Positions 1-11,077 of a stretch of 30,000 bases of DNA are shown in pieces. Numbering within the stretch: position 1 is the stretch's first letter; every line of letters begins with the position of its first letter. The notes under the pieces were generated by a model that made no database searches, was not told where the DNA came from, and saw nothing but the letters and a program-made list of their open reading frames with translations. Source of the stretch: Nemertoderma westbladi. Its lineage: Eukaryota > Xenacoelomorpha > Nemertodermatida > Nemertodermatidae. The DNA lies in NCBI GenBank assembly GCA_032718475.1, contig JAUCBJ010004605.1, forward strand, positions 1-30,000, in the 5' to 3' direction. The position numbers and the translations under genes were made by a program.

Positions 1-395
1 GGGTATTTTGAACTGGTTTTAACGAGCTGCCATCTACAATATACATATTCCATTTCACTGAATCAACTCTTAAGAAGCGAACAAATTATTACCCCGGAAC
101 TTTAACAGACAGCCGCAATTTTGTGCGACAGCTGGTTGCAATGGAAGTATTAATGTATGTTGCCATAGTTACTGACGACTGAATTCAATAGCCAAGTGGT
201 ATGTCGTATAATACAATGCATTTCCAGGCTGTAGAAGAATATCTTAATATAAAAAGTTCGTACAAATACAACTGAACACTGCCCATTAAATAATAATATA
301 TCTTATTGAAGTTTTGTTTACGACTTAAATATGTACCGAAAGAGTGTATCCTATTAGATTAAATATTTAGTTACTTTTTTTAAATAAAATATAGG
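1..395. other. AT-rich spacer, no gene seen
   Basis: I see no convincing exon, RNA gene or repeat here. Stop codons are frequent in all frames. It may be intergenic or the inside of a long upstream intron of the castor gene; the sequence does not decide between them. Confidence 0.6.
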
Positions 396-884
396 TCTGT
401 TATTGCTTGTTATTGCTGTTATTGCTTGTTATTGCTGTTATTGCTGTTATTGCTGTTATTGCTGTTATTGCTGTTATTGCTGTTATTGCTGTTATTGCTG
501 TTATTGCTGTTATTGCTGTTATTGCTGTTATTGCTGTTATTGCTTGTTATTGCTGTTATTGCTTGTTATTGCTGTTATTGCTGTTATTGCTGTTATTGCT
601 GTTATTGCTGTTATTGCTGTTATTGCTTGTTATTGCTTGTTATTGCTGTTATTGCTGTTATTGCTGTTATTGCTGTTATTGCTTGTTATTGCTGTTATTG
701 CTGTTATTGCTGTTATTGCTTGTTATTGCTGTTATTGCTGTTATTGCTGTTATTGCTGTTATTGCTGTTATTGCTGTTATTGCTGTTATTGCTGTTATTG
801 CTTGTTATTGCTGTTATTGCTGTTATTGCTGTTATTGCTTGTTATTGCTGTTATTGCTGTTATTGCTGTTATTGCTTGTTATTT
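396..884. repeat. 9-bp minisatellite (CTGTTATTG)n
   Basis: About 50 head-to-tail copies of CTGTTATTG, with scattered 10-bp versions carrying one extra T (CTTGTTATTG). The 9-bp unit has no stop codon in the forward frames, so long Leu-rich, Val-Ile-Ala and Cys-Tyr-Cys reading frames appear on the + strand. These follow from the period being a multiple of three and are not evidence of a protein. The 10-bp variants break the frames at irregular points, which argues against coding selection. Confidence 0.95.
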
Positions 885-1092
885 TCTCTCAATTAGTTGT
901 TAATAGTTATTATTTGAATCATATAAATTTTAACATCAATTTTTTGAGTATATCAGTAAAATATACTTTTTCGTTTTGAAATATTTTTTACTACAGGTTA
1001 AATATATCTCCATCATCATTTCTACTTGAGTCCTGCGTTTCATATTCGCCATGTGGTGGTTTATAACAATTAATAATAATAATAACGAACCT

Positions 1093-1106
1093 GCCTATTA
1101 ATAGGC
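1093..1106. repeat. 14-bp perfect palindrome GCCTATTAATAGGC
   Basis: The sequence equals its own reverse complement. It sits in a stretch that looks like an old interspersed repeat, next to an ATT/AAT-rich microsatellite. It could be a protein-binding dyad or part of a degraded element; nothing else supports a function. Confidence 0.5.
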
Positions 1107-1904
1107 CAAGGTAGTCAAGAGTTGAGCCGTTCAAAAACACGATGTGGTTATGTGTGTGTGTATGTATAACCATCCAATATCTCAAAAACTCAAGCAGGTA
1201 CGCAAACATTTTAATAACAAACTCTACATAAAGTTTGGTTGCGCACAAGACTGTATATTTTCTGGCGTTTCGATCACGGGGTCACTGAAAACTAGCGGTT
1301 TTGAAAATTTAAAGTCGAATTTCACCGATTTCAACTCGTCGAGTATGCACCAACTTTTTTATTTGGGCTATTCAGTCATTTGAGCAACATATTTGAGCCT
1401 CAGAATCTTTTCAAATATCGCCAATCTCGCACAGAACGTCGCCAAAATTTGTTAGTCCGGCAAAAAAACGCACAAATTCGTCTAAAAGAGTAAATTATTG
1501 GTTGCAGAATAATATGATTCAACTAGAAAAGCCATCAAGCGGCTTTAAGGAGACCGTCCATAGACAAACGTAGTGTTAGTTGGGTCCCTCATCAACCTAT
1601 AAAACATTTGAACGGCCCAGTAGTGCTTACAATGATATTCCCATAGGATTCACTGGGAAGAGCTATTCAGCTGGCGGGTTAATACATTATACATGTACGA
1701 TGTTTGATTACTGTCTCGGATAGAGTGAGAGAGTAATAAATTTAGCAAGTAATATACTTCTGTGCAGTTTGGGCCTATCCATTCAATAAATAGTAGTAGC
1801 TTACTGAGTACCAGCAGCTGGTGTTTCTATCGTTGAGTTGATGGCAATTTTCGTGTTTTCATTTTCGCTCACTCAGGGTACTGGTTTGAGGGGCAGGTTC
1901 GTTT

Positions 1905-1924
1905 AAAGCCAGCTTGCTGGCTTT
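1905..1924. repeat. Short hairpin, 9-bp stem
   Basis: AAAGCCAGC and GCTGGCTTT form a perfect 9-bp inverted repeat around a TT loop. No gene lies beside it, so a terminator or RNA-structure role cannot be argued. Confidence 0.5.
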
Positions 1925-2322
1925 CTAGAATAATAGTTAACAAAATAAATTAGGGAGTAGTATTCTGGTGATGGTCGATGGTGTGCAGTGCGCGATAAAA
2001 TATTAATTCAATGTTAATAAATAAATAATAAATTGAAGTAAAGGACTGGAGAGACGTGAGTGTATCTAAATGACACAGGGAAGCAACTCAATAACTAGAG
2101 CCAATCAGGAGATTGGCGTGGTGCGCGGGTGTGTATCATAAACTATACGCTGCATGTCCCAATGAAGACGGTCAACTAACGACAGTCAGTCAGCTAGTGT
2201 GTATTGCGGTTAGTTACCACCATTTAGCATACAAGCAATGTGTTCAAGGTGTAAAATAATATATATATATTATTTTTCTATACTTGCATATTTTGACATC
2301 TTGTAGTAGATTCGCCAAAGAT

Positions 2323-2379
2323 ACTCCAACACAAACACCTACCAATACACAAACACCTACCAATACTCCAACACAAACC
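2323..2379. repeat. Small 18-bp tandem duplication
   Basis: An ACACAAACACCTACCAAT-like unit of 18 bp occurs about three times, with the outer copies changed to CTCCAACACAAAC. It is a nascent or decayed minisatellite. The Thr/Pro-rich and Val/Gly-rich reading frames across it are products of the repeat. Confidence 0.8.
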
Positions 2380-3156
2380 AAGTGCTCCATCACAAACCTA
2401 AGCTCAGCCTCAGCATATACTAACAGCTTTATCATTATTAAATCACTCTTATTTAAACAACAATCGATAAACGACGCTTACCCCGCAAAATCCTTTTAAC
2501 ACGGCCCATTATGATTAGTATGTATTGGTCGCCAGGTTACCATGACAGCTATTAGAAATGTCACTTAATAAGTAATTCATTGTGAGTTTGAAGAGACGGA
2601 TAGTTTATTCAGAATCCCGCATATAATCGCGTTGGCATTGGGGTGCAGTAATACATAACAGCATACGGTTTCTAGGGCAACCCATTATTAAGCTTGTAAT
2701 GAAGTTATATACAGATTATAATTGGTTTTTATTGGCTTATTTCTGCTTGTATTAATACTTTCTGTGGTGTAGATGCGACAGGTGGTAACCACACTACTAC
2801 CCTACCTCGCTATCTAAGTTAATGAGATTCAATTTTTCATTAAACTCCAGATAAATCAATGCCAGAAACCGTTTATACGCTTAGTATTGAATTTATCAAC
2901 ACAATTATTTTTTTTTGTTAAATTATATTCATCATTGCAATTAATTAGTTTTATCTAAACTGGACAGCGCAATTTTGGTTTTATTCACGAATAATAATAT
3001 GTATTGTGAGTGGTAACTTGCAAAAAGTAAAGGTTAAACATTTTTCGGCCGAGGGTAAACATATTTAATAAAGTTATGAATTTTTGCGTTCCAAACATGC
3101 ACACGACGAAAGAATATTAGTAAGTATTAGTAAGAAATTATTACATTAGGTAGTGG

Positions 3157-4797
3157 CTTTAATTAGAGTGGGAACAATTCTAATTAGAGTGGGAACAACT
3201 TTAATTAGAGTGGAACAACTTTAATTAGAGTGGAACAACTTTAATTAGAGTGGGAACAACTTTAATTAGAGTGGAACAACTTTAATTAGAGTGGGAACAA
3301 CTTTAATTAGAGTGGAACAACTTTAATTAGAGTGGGAACAATTTTAATTAGAGTGGGAACAACTTTAATTAGAGTGGAACAACTTTAATTAGAGTGGGAA
3401 CAATTTTAATTAGAGTGGGAACAACTTTAATTAGAGTGGAACACTTTAATAGAGTGGGAACAACTTTAATTAGAGTGGAACAACTTTAATTAGAGTGAAC
3501 AACTTTAATTAGAGTGGAACAACTTTAATTAGAGTGGGAACAACTTTAATTAGAGTGGAACAACTTTAATTAGAGTGGGAACAACTTTAATTAGAGTGGG
3601 AACAACTTTAATTAGAGTGGAACAACTTTAATTAGAGTGGGAACAACTTTAATTAGAGTGGAACAACTTTAATTAGAGTGGGAACAACTTTAATTAGAGT
3701 GGGAACAACTTTAATTAGAGTGGAACAACTTTAATTAGAGTGGGAACAACTTTAATTAGAGTGGGAACAACTTTAATTAGAGTGGGAACAACTTTAATTA
3801 GAGTGGAACAACTTTAATTAGAGTGGGAACAACTTTAATTAGAGTGGAACAACTTTAATTAGAGTGGGAACAACTTTAATTAGAGTGGGAACAACTTTAA
3901 TTAGAGTGGAACAACTTTAATTAGAGTGGAACACTTTAATAGAGTGGGAACAACTTTAATTAGAGTGGAACAACTTTAATTAGAGTGAACAACTTTAATT
4001 AGAGTGGAACAACTTTAATTAGAGTGGGAACAACTTTAATTAGAGTGGAACAACTTTAATTAGAGTGGGAACAACTTTAATTAGAGTGGGAACAACTTTA
4101 ATTAGAGTGGAACAACTTTAATTAGAGTGGGAACAACTTTAATTAGAGTGGAACAACTTTAATTAGAGTGGGAACAACTTTAATTAGAGTGGGAACAACT
4201 TTAATTAGAGTGGAACAACTTTAATTAGAGTGGGAACAACTTTAATTAGAGTGTGAACAACTTTAATTAGAGTGGAACAACTTTAATTAGAGTGGGAACA
4301 ACTTTAATTAGAGTGGGAACAACTTTAATTAGAGTGGGAACAACTTTAATTAGAGTGGGAACACCTTTAATTAGAGTGGAACAACGTTAATTAGAGTGGG
4401 AACAACGTTAATTAGAGTGGAACAACTTTAATTAGAGTGGGAACAACTTTAATTAGAGTGTGAACAACTTTAATTAGAGTGGAACAACTTTAATTAGAGT
4501 GGAACAACTTTAATTAGAGTGGGAACAACTTTAATTAGAGTGGGAACAACTTTAATTAGAGTGGAACAACGTTAATTAGAGTGGGAACAACGTTAATTAG
4601 AGTGGAACAACTTTAATTAAAGTGGAACAACTTTAATTAGAGTGGAACAACTTTAATTAGAGTGGGAACAACTTTAATTAGAGTGGGAACAACTTTAATT
4701 AGAGTGTGAACAACTTTAATTAGAGTGTGAACAACTTTAATTAGAATGGAACAAATTTAATGTGAATGGAACAACTTTAATGTGAATGGAACAACTT
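3157..4797. repeat. 20/21-bp minisatellite with TAATTA core
   Basis: Roughly 80 copies of a unit built from AACTTTAATTAGAGTGG(G)AAC, with a mixture of 20-bp (GTGGA) and 21-bp (GTGGGA) versions and a few deletions. The 3' end drifts to AATGTGAATGGAACAA copies. A block of about 350 bp starting near 3421 recurs 490 bp downstream (near 3911) with almost no differences, including shared rare copies such as ACACTTTAATAGAG and GTGAACAAC, so the array grew by block duplication as well as unit slippage. Stops in every frame make it non-coding. Each unit carries TTTAATTAG, a homeodomain-type core. Confidence 0.97.
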
Positions 4798-5810
4798 AGA
4801 GAGGGGATTCCTCCTCGTGTTTGCCCATTTTATGATTAAATGATTTTTTTGTTTATTGTGTCGAAAGCCTTCTTCAGATTAATGTTGTGTGTTTCTGTTT
4901 TGCGAATTATTCAGATAGGTGTGGGGGGGGGGGGGGCTCTTTACAATTGATAGTCTTGAAGCAATCACAATTCATCCTTATCCAGGGTAAATCGACGCAA
5001 ATATCAGCTGATTACTCTAAAAAAAACTCAAAGTAACCTGATTTATTGACTTTCGTTTATTGTTTTGGTTAGAATAACGTGCTACTGTAACCTCCTCCTT
5101 TCCTTTAAATGATACTTAAGATTGAGATGAGATATTAATTCGCCGAGATGGGATTTGCGACAAGTAATGGAATAGTATTTTACAGTTTCGAAACATAATG
5201 AAAGTAGATTGTGGTCGGAGGCTCCTATTTTGAGTTAAATGTTCCTCCAGTAATGTTCCTCCAGTATTAGCTCGGGTAGTAGTTTATCTTATAATGTGAT
5301 CGTGTGGTATCCTGTAGTAATTAATGTAGGAATTCAATTTCCTGTAGGAATTAAAGAGTAGCAGTTCGAATCTATATGTATACGGTTGGTATGTAGTTTG
5401 TCCTAAATCGATATTTATATATCAGTTGTTATGTCGTCAATACGATACGAGTAAAGGAGAAAGAGAGACATAGGAGAAATATAAGTAGTCTCGATTTATC
5501 GCACCCAGTCAGTAAACAGTTCCTACAAGTAGATATTAGATTTAGGGAGTTTAATTTCAATCCCTGAGTTTTCAAGGTCCTCCATTTTTAAATGAACCAT
5601 TTCAGTCGACTCAGAATGTCCCATCACAAATATTGCCATTTTTGGCCAATTAATGATAGAAATCCAGTTATAGAAAAAATATTTTTTATGAGTCTGCTGC
5701 AGTTAAAATTAAAAACGGAAAACGGAAGAATTTTGTTATTTTTGTATTAAAACTTTGTTTGTTCTTTATAATTACCTCCAGGGCCGTATTTATAGCGGAG
5801 CAGAGCTTTG
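4798..5810. other. Gene-free spacer
   Basis: No gene is supported. It contains a G14 run (listed separately), a 13-bp direct duplication of TGTTCCTCCAGTA near 5239-5266, and AT-rich sequence. A pyrimidine-rich stretch ending in CCTCCAG at about 5780 resembles a 3' splice site and lies just before the 15-bp and 12-bp arrays. Confidence 0.55.
4923..4936. repeat. Poly(G) tract, 14 G
   Basis: An uninterrupted run of 14 G residues on the + strand. A second G12 run lies in a castor intron (13955-13966). Such runs are prone to length error in sequencing and assembly. Confidence 0.9.
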
Positions 5811-5985
5811 GGGTTGCTCGCAATGGGTTGCACACAATGGGTTGCTCGCAATGGGTTGCACACAATGGGTTGCTCACAATGGGTTGCTCACAATGGGTTG
5901 CTCACAATGGGTTGCACACAATGGGTTGCTCACAATGGGTTGCACACAATGGGTTGCACACAATGGGTTGCACACAATGGGTTGC
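5811..5985. repeat. 15-bp minisatellite (CACAATGGGTTGCTC)n
   Basis: About eleven to twelve head-to-tail 15-bp units, with CTC/CAC and CGC/CAC variants in the last bases. The period is a multiple of three and lacks stops, so it is open on the + strand in all frames. It runs without spacer into the 12-bp array at 5986. Confidence 0.95.
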
Positions 5986-7026
5986 CACTGTTTGTCCCAC
6001 TGTTTGTCCCACTTTTTGTCCCACTGTTTGTCCCACTGTATGTCCCACTGTTTGTCCCACTGTTTGTCCCACTGTATGTCACACTGTTTGTCCCACTGTT
6101 TGTCCCACTGTTCGTCCCACTGTTTGTCCCATTGTCTGTCCCACTGTTTGTCCCACTGTTTGTCCCACTGTTTGTCCCACTGTATGTCCCACTGTTTGTC
6201 CCACTGTATGTTCCACTGTTTGTCCCACTGTTTGTCCCACTGTTTGTCCTACTGTTTGTCACACTGTTTGTCCCACTGTTTGTCCCATTGTTTGTCCCAT
6301 TGTTTGTCCCACTGTTTGTCCCACTGTTTGTCCCACTGTTTGTGTCCCACTGTATGTCCCATTGTTTGTCCCACTGTATGTCCCACTGTTTGTCCCACTG
6401 TATGTCCCTCTGTTTTTCCTACTGTTTGTCCCACTGTTTGTCCCACTGTTTGGTTTGTCCCACTGCTTGTCCCACTGTTTGTCCCACTGTTTGTCACACT
6501 GTTTGTCCCATTGTCTGCCCCACTGTTTGTCCCACTGTTTGTCCCACTGTTTGTCCGACTGTATGTCCCACTGTTTGTCCCACTGTATATTCCACTGTTT
6601 GTCCCACTGTTTGTCCCACTGTTTGTCCCACTGTTTGTCCCATTGTTTGTCCCATTGGTTGTCCCACTGTTTGTCCCACTGTTTGTCCAACTGTTTGTCC
6701 CACTGTTTGTCCCACTGTTTGTCCCACTGTTTGTCCCATTGTTTTCCCACTGTTTGTCCCACTGTTTGTCCCACTGTTTGTCCCACTGTATGTCCTACTG
6801 TATGTCCCACTGTATGTCCCACTCCACTGTTTGTCCCACTGTTTGTCCCACTGCATGTCCCACTGTTTGTCCCACTGTATGTCCCACTGTTTGTCCCACT
6901 GTTTGTCCGACTGTATGTCCCACTCCACTGTTTGTCCCACTGTTTGTCCCACTGCATGTCCCACTGTTTGTCCCACTGTATGTCCCACTGTTTGTCCCAC
7001 TGTTTGTCCCACTGTATGTCCCACTG
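5986..7026. repeat. 12-bp minisatellite (CCCACTGTTTGT)n
   Basis: About 85 copies of CCCACTGTTTGT, with variants in the TTTG position (TATG, TCTG, CATG) and occasional indels. Near the 3' end a block of about 101 bp is duplicated: the rare junction CACTCCACTG occurs at 6820 and again at 6921. Stop codons are absent from the unit on both strands, so all three + frames and several - frames stay open for hundreds of codons. Simultaneous openness in every frame shows this is a repeat artefact rather than selection. The last unit reads CCCACTG|GTGAGTCC, giving a perfect 5' splice-site string at 7027-7032. Confidence 0.96.
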
Positions 7027-7808
7027 GTGAGTCCTGCCAGCATTATGATCTATGACAAGGTTGCATAACTGAAATTTTGCAAATAAATAATATATCCAAT
7101 GAATTGTTTATTTTTTTATATGAAAAATTAAAGATTAATTTGACTTATATGGAAAAACCAGATGCAATACTTCGAACATTTTAGTAGGTTTTTATCATTG
7201 CAAAAGTTTTCAAAGCGATGAGCCGCTCTAGGTATGAGGTTGCCGCAAGCAAACTTCCGAATATTTAAGTTAAAACATCGGCGTTGGAAAAATATATGAG
7301 TCCTTCGAATTTACAGAACAAAATGGCAATATATGAAGGTAACACAGTAGACATCGGTAAGGCGGTGCGCAGAATCGCTTGGTAAATAATAATAATTCAA
7401 CTATTTAATAAAGTGCTAATAAGTTATAAGGCGCTTGTTAACCATAGGCTTTATTAAACCGAACAGTTATCAGGTCACGTTTGAATTGGTTGAAGTCGGT
7501 GGGTGTTCTTGAAGGATCGAGCGCAGAGAGTTTTAACATTATATGTTGGAACAAATATAATCAGTTCGGGTAACATTATAGTTAGTTGGGATTGGGAACC
7601 AATAAATATGGGAAATAGGTTCCAGGTTGATAAAGCTATTTTGTAGTCCATCCCATATGGCGGACAGCCAATGTAATTTATTTAAGGTATCGGTTTTATT
7701 AGAGGTTTTTGGTAGCTTCTTAATTAACCCTTTCAGAACTAGTAGAATTCAGAAAGTGACATTCAGATCCCACTAACTAGAAAATGCAAAATTTAATAAA
7801 AATGACAA

Positions 7809-8098
7809 TCTGTCTGTCGATATGATTCGAGCGCAAGACTTAACTTAAAATTATTTCCCTGGGAGTTTTCGCAGACGGTGATTTCATTTCTGAGGTCAGC
7901 TTTCCCGTTTGGCTCCACCCAGACTGTCTGTTTGTCTGTCGGTCAGTCTGTCTGTCAAAATATACGGAACCACATCACATAACCAAAATGTTCCCTAAAA
8001 TGACAGTTTTCGCGTTTGGCGGTATCCTGATACTCTCTCCGTCTGCCTGTTTGTCTGTCAAAATATAAAACGCCCAATACCTAACTGAAATTATCGAT
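7809..8098. repeat. Degenerate repeats with TGTCTGTC cores
   Basis: Three related segments begin with TCTGTCTGTC-like strings (near 7809, 7924-7957 and 8041-8060). The last two both continue as TGTCTGTCAAAATATA followed by an ACGG/AACG-CC...AACC/AACTGAAA pattern, so they are diverged direct copies about 105-110 bp apart. No protein or terminal inverted repeat is visible. This looks like an old interspersed or local repeat. Confidence 0.6.
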
Positions 8099-10260
8099 AT
8101 GAATAACAAACAAACCAAAGAAAACATACAACAACAGGCAGATACAACGTAGCGCTTGTTATACCTATTGTAGATGTCAATCATTAACTGTTCCAACAGA
8201 ACATAATAAAAACATTATACTTAATTCAACAACTTATAGTTATTTATTTATATTAGGCAGTCTCATTAATTACCATTGGTAAAAATAAAAAGAAACACTA
8301 ACTCGCACTTTTCAGTTCCTAATTAGTTTAGTGTTTTGGTTAAATTTGCCCCTTTTGTAACCTGTGTTAGAAGTAGAACGCAGCACATTTCCGGCTTTAC
8401 GCCTTCGGGTGGCTATGGCTATATTCATTCAAGTAAAATAAAGACAACAATCACAATAAATTAAGGTAAACTTCACGTTGTCAAATTACTTACACAGTAA
8501 AAAGTGGAGTAAAGTTAGTTTGGTTGAAAACCAAATTCAATTAATGACGACGATAATATTGCAGAAAACGTCACTCGTGCGGTATTTACTAAGGGTTGCT
8601 TTGCTACCCCTACCGTTAAACTAATAATAACCAAGAAGGGTTGAAATAAGTCGAAAACGGCTTGAGAGTATCATATTAAAAGGCCCATTGTATTGGGTTC
8701 CCCTGTAGGCCATAGATGATTAAGCCATGGTGCAGTCGGAATTGGGTTCTGGGTTGTTACTACGGTTATAGCTGTGTTTTAGCGAAACACAAGCCAGTTA
8801 AAATATATTATGGGAGGAATAATTTCTTTAACAACGGTTGCATTTTTATTAGAACAGTATTATTAGAACAGTGTTGGCATTGGCATAGTTATTAGAACAT
8901 TGTAAGCGTTGTTGTAATATTGCCGCGTTATTAGTTATACTGCATTATGAAATACTTATGACATCTGGTAAGATTCAATATATATTTCCCTTTTTCATAC
9001 AGTCTACCAGTCTAAGTAAATTTTAATCCCTTTTACATATGCCTGTATAAAAATAGTGTATCAAGAACTCGTTTCTTAATATTTGCGAGAGAAACCAGAA
9101 CAGCCCGTAGAGTTGTTCTAGGGTAGGGACGTTCAGCGTTAATTCCAATCAATATATTATTACGCGTTCAATACAACATAGAATTCATGTAATATGTGAC
9201 AAATCGTCTACGTTACATATTTATACGTTTACATACCTTATAATAAATAGCGCAGTATATCGATTGGAATTTCTGAGAAAATTATATTAAACACACTTGT
9301 TATTAGTAATAAAATTATTTTATTTGGAGTTCTATACATGTAATTGTATTTTTTACTGTTTAACTTGCTAACTTTTTGTAAAAACTATGATATTTTGGAA
9401 ATATTTATAAACTATTTGCGTTTTTATTTAGTTTAATTTTAGAGAAAGCAGAACATTTGTATATAAAATCATTCGCAATATTTTTAATAATCATAATTTA
9501 AAATTAAAATCTCTATAAAATTTATCCATTTTTTTATGTGTGTAACCCCATGCAAAAATATATGGGAAATCATTAACATTATTATGTAAAAAGTATCCCT
9601 TCCAAAACTCAAATGACGGAATACAGCTTTATCTACAGACATGGACAGATTTGTCCAGCGTAATTATACCTAACAATTGGTTAAGTGGCCGTAAATACTG
9701 TATATTATATTATAATCGGACATGAGAGATAATAACAATTAATTTAAACGACGGATATGTTTGAATTAACATAAAATTATTCTAAATAAAATATATAAAT
9801 AATAATTAATTAATAACATCAAAATTTTCAATTTATTATATTCAATTAATAATTGGAGAAGTTTACAGAGTGATGATTGAATGATGTTTGAATGATGCTG
9901 TCTTTGTTTAATTTTGTTTGGGTCACCGCATGCATCGGCTGTGTTGTAATTAGTACGGCATTATTACTGCACAGGTAACTATCATTGCAACACTATGCGA
10001 GATTATTTATTTTATAGGCTGCGAATTATTTCGATGTTACTTTGTACGCTGAGAGAATTACTACACTGATTTACTAGCGAGTAATTGTCATGTTGATAAT
10101 TAGGTGAGGCAGGGGGGTTATAGAGTGGCGTGTATTTATTTTCATCCGCGTTAAACAGTTGTCTGTAGGCAGAGCGTTACAGAACTAGAAAAGGCTGCAA
10201 CTGAGCAAGATCTCTCACATACTGCAATCGTCTAGTATAGTTAACCAGTTAACCAGTCTC

Positions 10261-10274
10261 TCGCTAGAGGGCGA
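10261..10274 (+). promoter_or_regulatory. CTCF-like motif candidate
   Basis: TCGCTAGAGGGCGA fits the bilaterian CTCF core (C-C-R-C-N-A-G-R-G-G-G-C-R-S) at 12 of 14 positions by eye. It lies 40-50 bp upstream of the 14/12-bp array. A single motif of this size occurs by chance, so this is only a candidate. Confidence 0.25.
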
Positions 10275-10317
10275 CTGAGTTGGGCAACGTTTGGAATAGT
10301 GGTACCCTTATGGAAAG

Positions 10318-10820
10318 TTTGCTTACTAGGGCTTGCTTACTAGTTTGCTTACTAGGGCTTGCTTACTAGTTTGCTTACTAGGGCTTGCTTACTAGGGCTT
10401 GCTTACTAGGGCTTGCTTACTAGTTTACTTACTAGGACTTACTTACTAGGGCTTGCTTACTAGCGCTTGCTTACTAGGTCTTGCTTACTAGTTTGCTTAC
10501 TGGGGCTTGCTTACTAGGGCTTGCTTACTCGGGCTTGCTTACTCGGGCTTGCTTACTAGGGCTTGCTTACTAGGTCTTGCTTACTAGTTTTCATACTAGG
10601 GCTAGGTCTTGCTTACTGGTTTGCTTACTAGGGCTTACGTACTAGGGCTTGCTTACTACGGCTTGCTTTCTAGGGGTTACTTACTAGGGATGGCTTACTA
10701 GGGCTTGCTTACTAGGTTTTGCTTACTAGTTTGCTTACTAGGGCTTACTTACTAGGTCTTGCTTACTAGTTTGCTTACTAAGGCTTACTTACTAGGTCTT
10801 GCTTACTAGGGCTTGCTTAT
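10318..10820. repeat. 14/12-bp minisatellite (GCTTGCTTACTAGG)n
   Basis: About 37 units: a 14-bp form TTGCTTACTAGGGC and a 12-bp form TTGCTTACTAGT are interleaved irregularly, with scattered substitutions (TACGTA, ACTCGGG, ACTTACTAGG). Stops (TAG) occur in each unit, so no coding is possible. It is followed after five bases by a different array. Confidence 0.93.
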
Positions 10821-10825
10821 TATGC

Positions 10826-11077
10826 GTATTATGGGACATGGTGTATTCGGGGACATGGTGGATGGGACATGGTGTATTCTGGGGGATGGTGTATTCTGGG
10901 ACATGGCGGATGGGACATGGTGTATTCTGGGACATGGTGTATTATGGGACATGGCGTATTATGGGACATGGTGTATTCTGGGGCATGGTGTATTCTGGGG
11001 CATGGTGTATTCTGGGGCATGGTGTATTCTGGGGCATGGTGTATTCTGGGACATGGTGTATTCTGGGACATGGTGGA
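10826..11077. repeat. 17-bp minisatellite (GGGACATGGTGTATTCT)n
   Basis: About 14-15 copies of a 17-bp unit, with variants GGGGCATGG, GATGGGACATGG and TATTATGGG. The period is not a multiple of three, yet all + frames stay open for 90-110 codons because no unit supplies a stop in any phase. The Gly/Trp/Met-rich peptides are therefore products of the repeat. Confidence 0.93.

Larger units (their letters stand above)
885..3156. other. Gene-free spacer with small palindromes
   Basis: I found no supported gene. Around 1069-1390 there is a stretch with a short TG-microsatellite and text of the kind seen in degraded interspersed repeats, but no transposase or reverse-transcriptase motif. A short palindrome, a hairpin and an 18-bp duplication are listed separately. 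The remainder is AT-rich with stops in all frames. Confidence 0.6.
7027..10317. other. Gene-free AT-rich spacer
   Basis: No exon or RNA gene that I can support in about 3.3 kb. It contains degenerate TGTCTGTC-cored repeats (7809-8098), three copies of TTATTAGAACA near 8846-8900, very AT-rich stretches near 9300-9850, and a CTCF-like string at 10261. It may be intergenic or a long intron. Confidence 0.55.

Noticed and set aside
403-903. Long Leu/Val-Ile-Ala/Cys-Tyr-Cys reading frames on the + strand
   Set aside because: All three frames are open because the 9-bp unit has no stop; there is no unique frame and no domain.
991-1383. Small overlapping reading frames on both strands
   Set aside because: Low-complexity start (TG repeat), no domain, no splice signals that link them to a gene.
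5362-5373. tRNA B-box-like string CAGTTCGAATCT
   Set aside because: No A box at the right distance and no cloverleaf could be drawn.
5778-5800. CAGGGCCGTATTTATAGCGG resembles hAT transposon termini
   Set aside because: No inverted partner or target duplication found on the far side of the arrays; one short match is not enough.
5755-7068. Reading frames of more than 400 codons in all three + frames, and several on the - strand
   Set aside because: Product of stop-free 15-bp and 12-bp repeats; simultaneous openness in every frame is not a sign of a protein.
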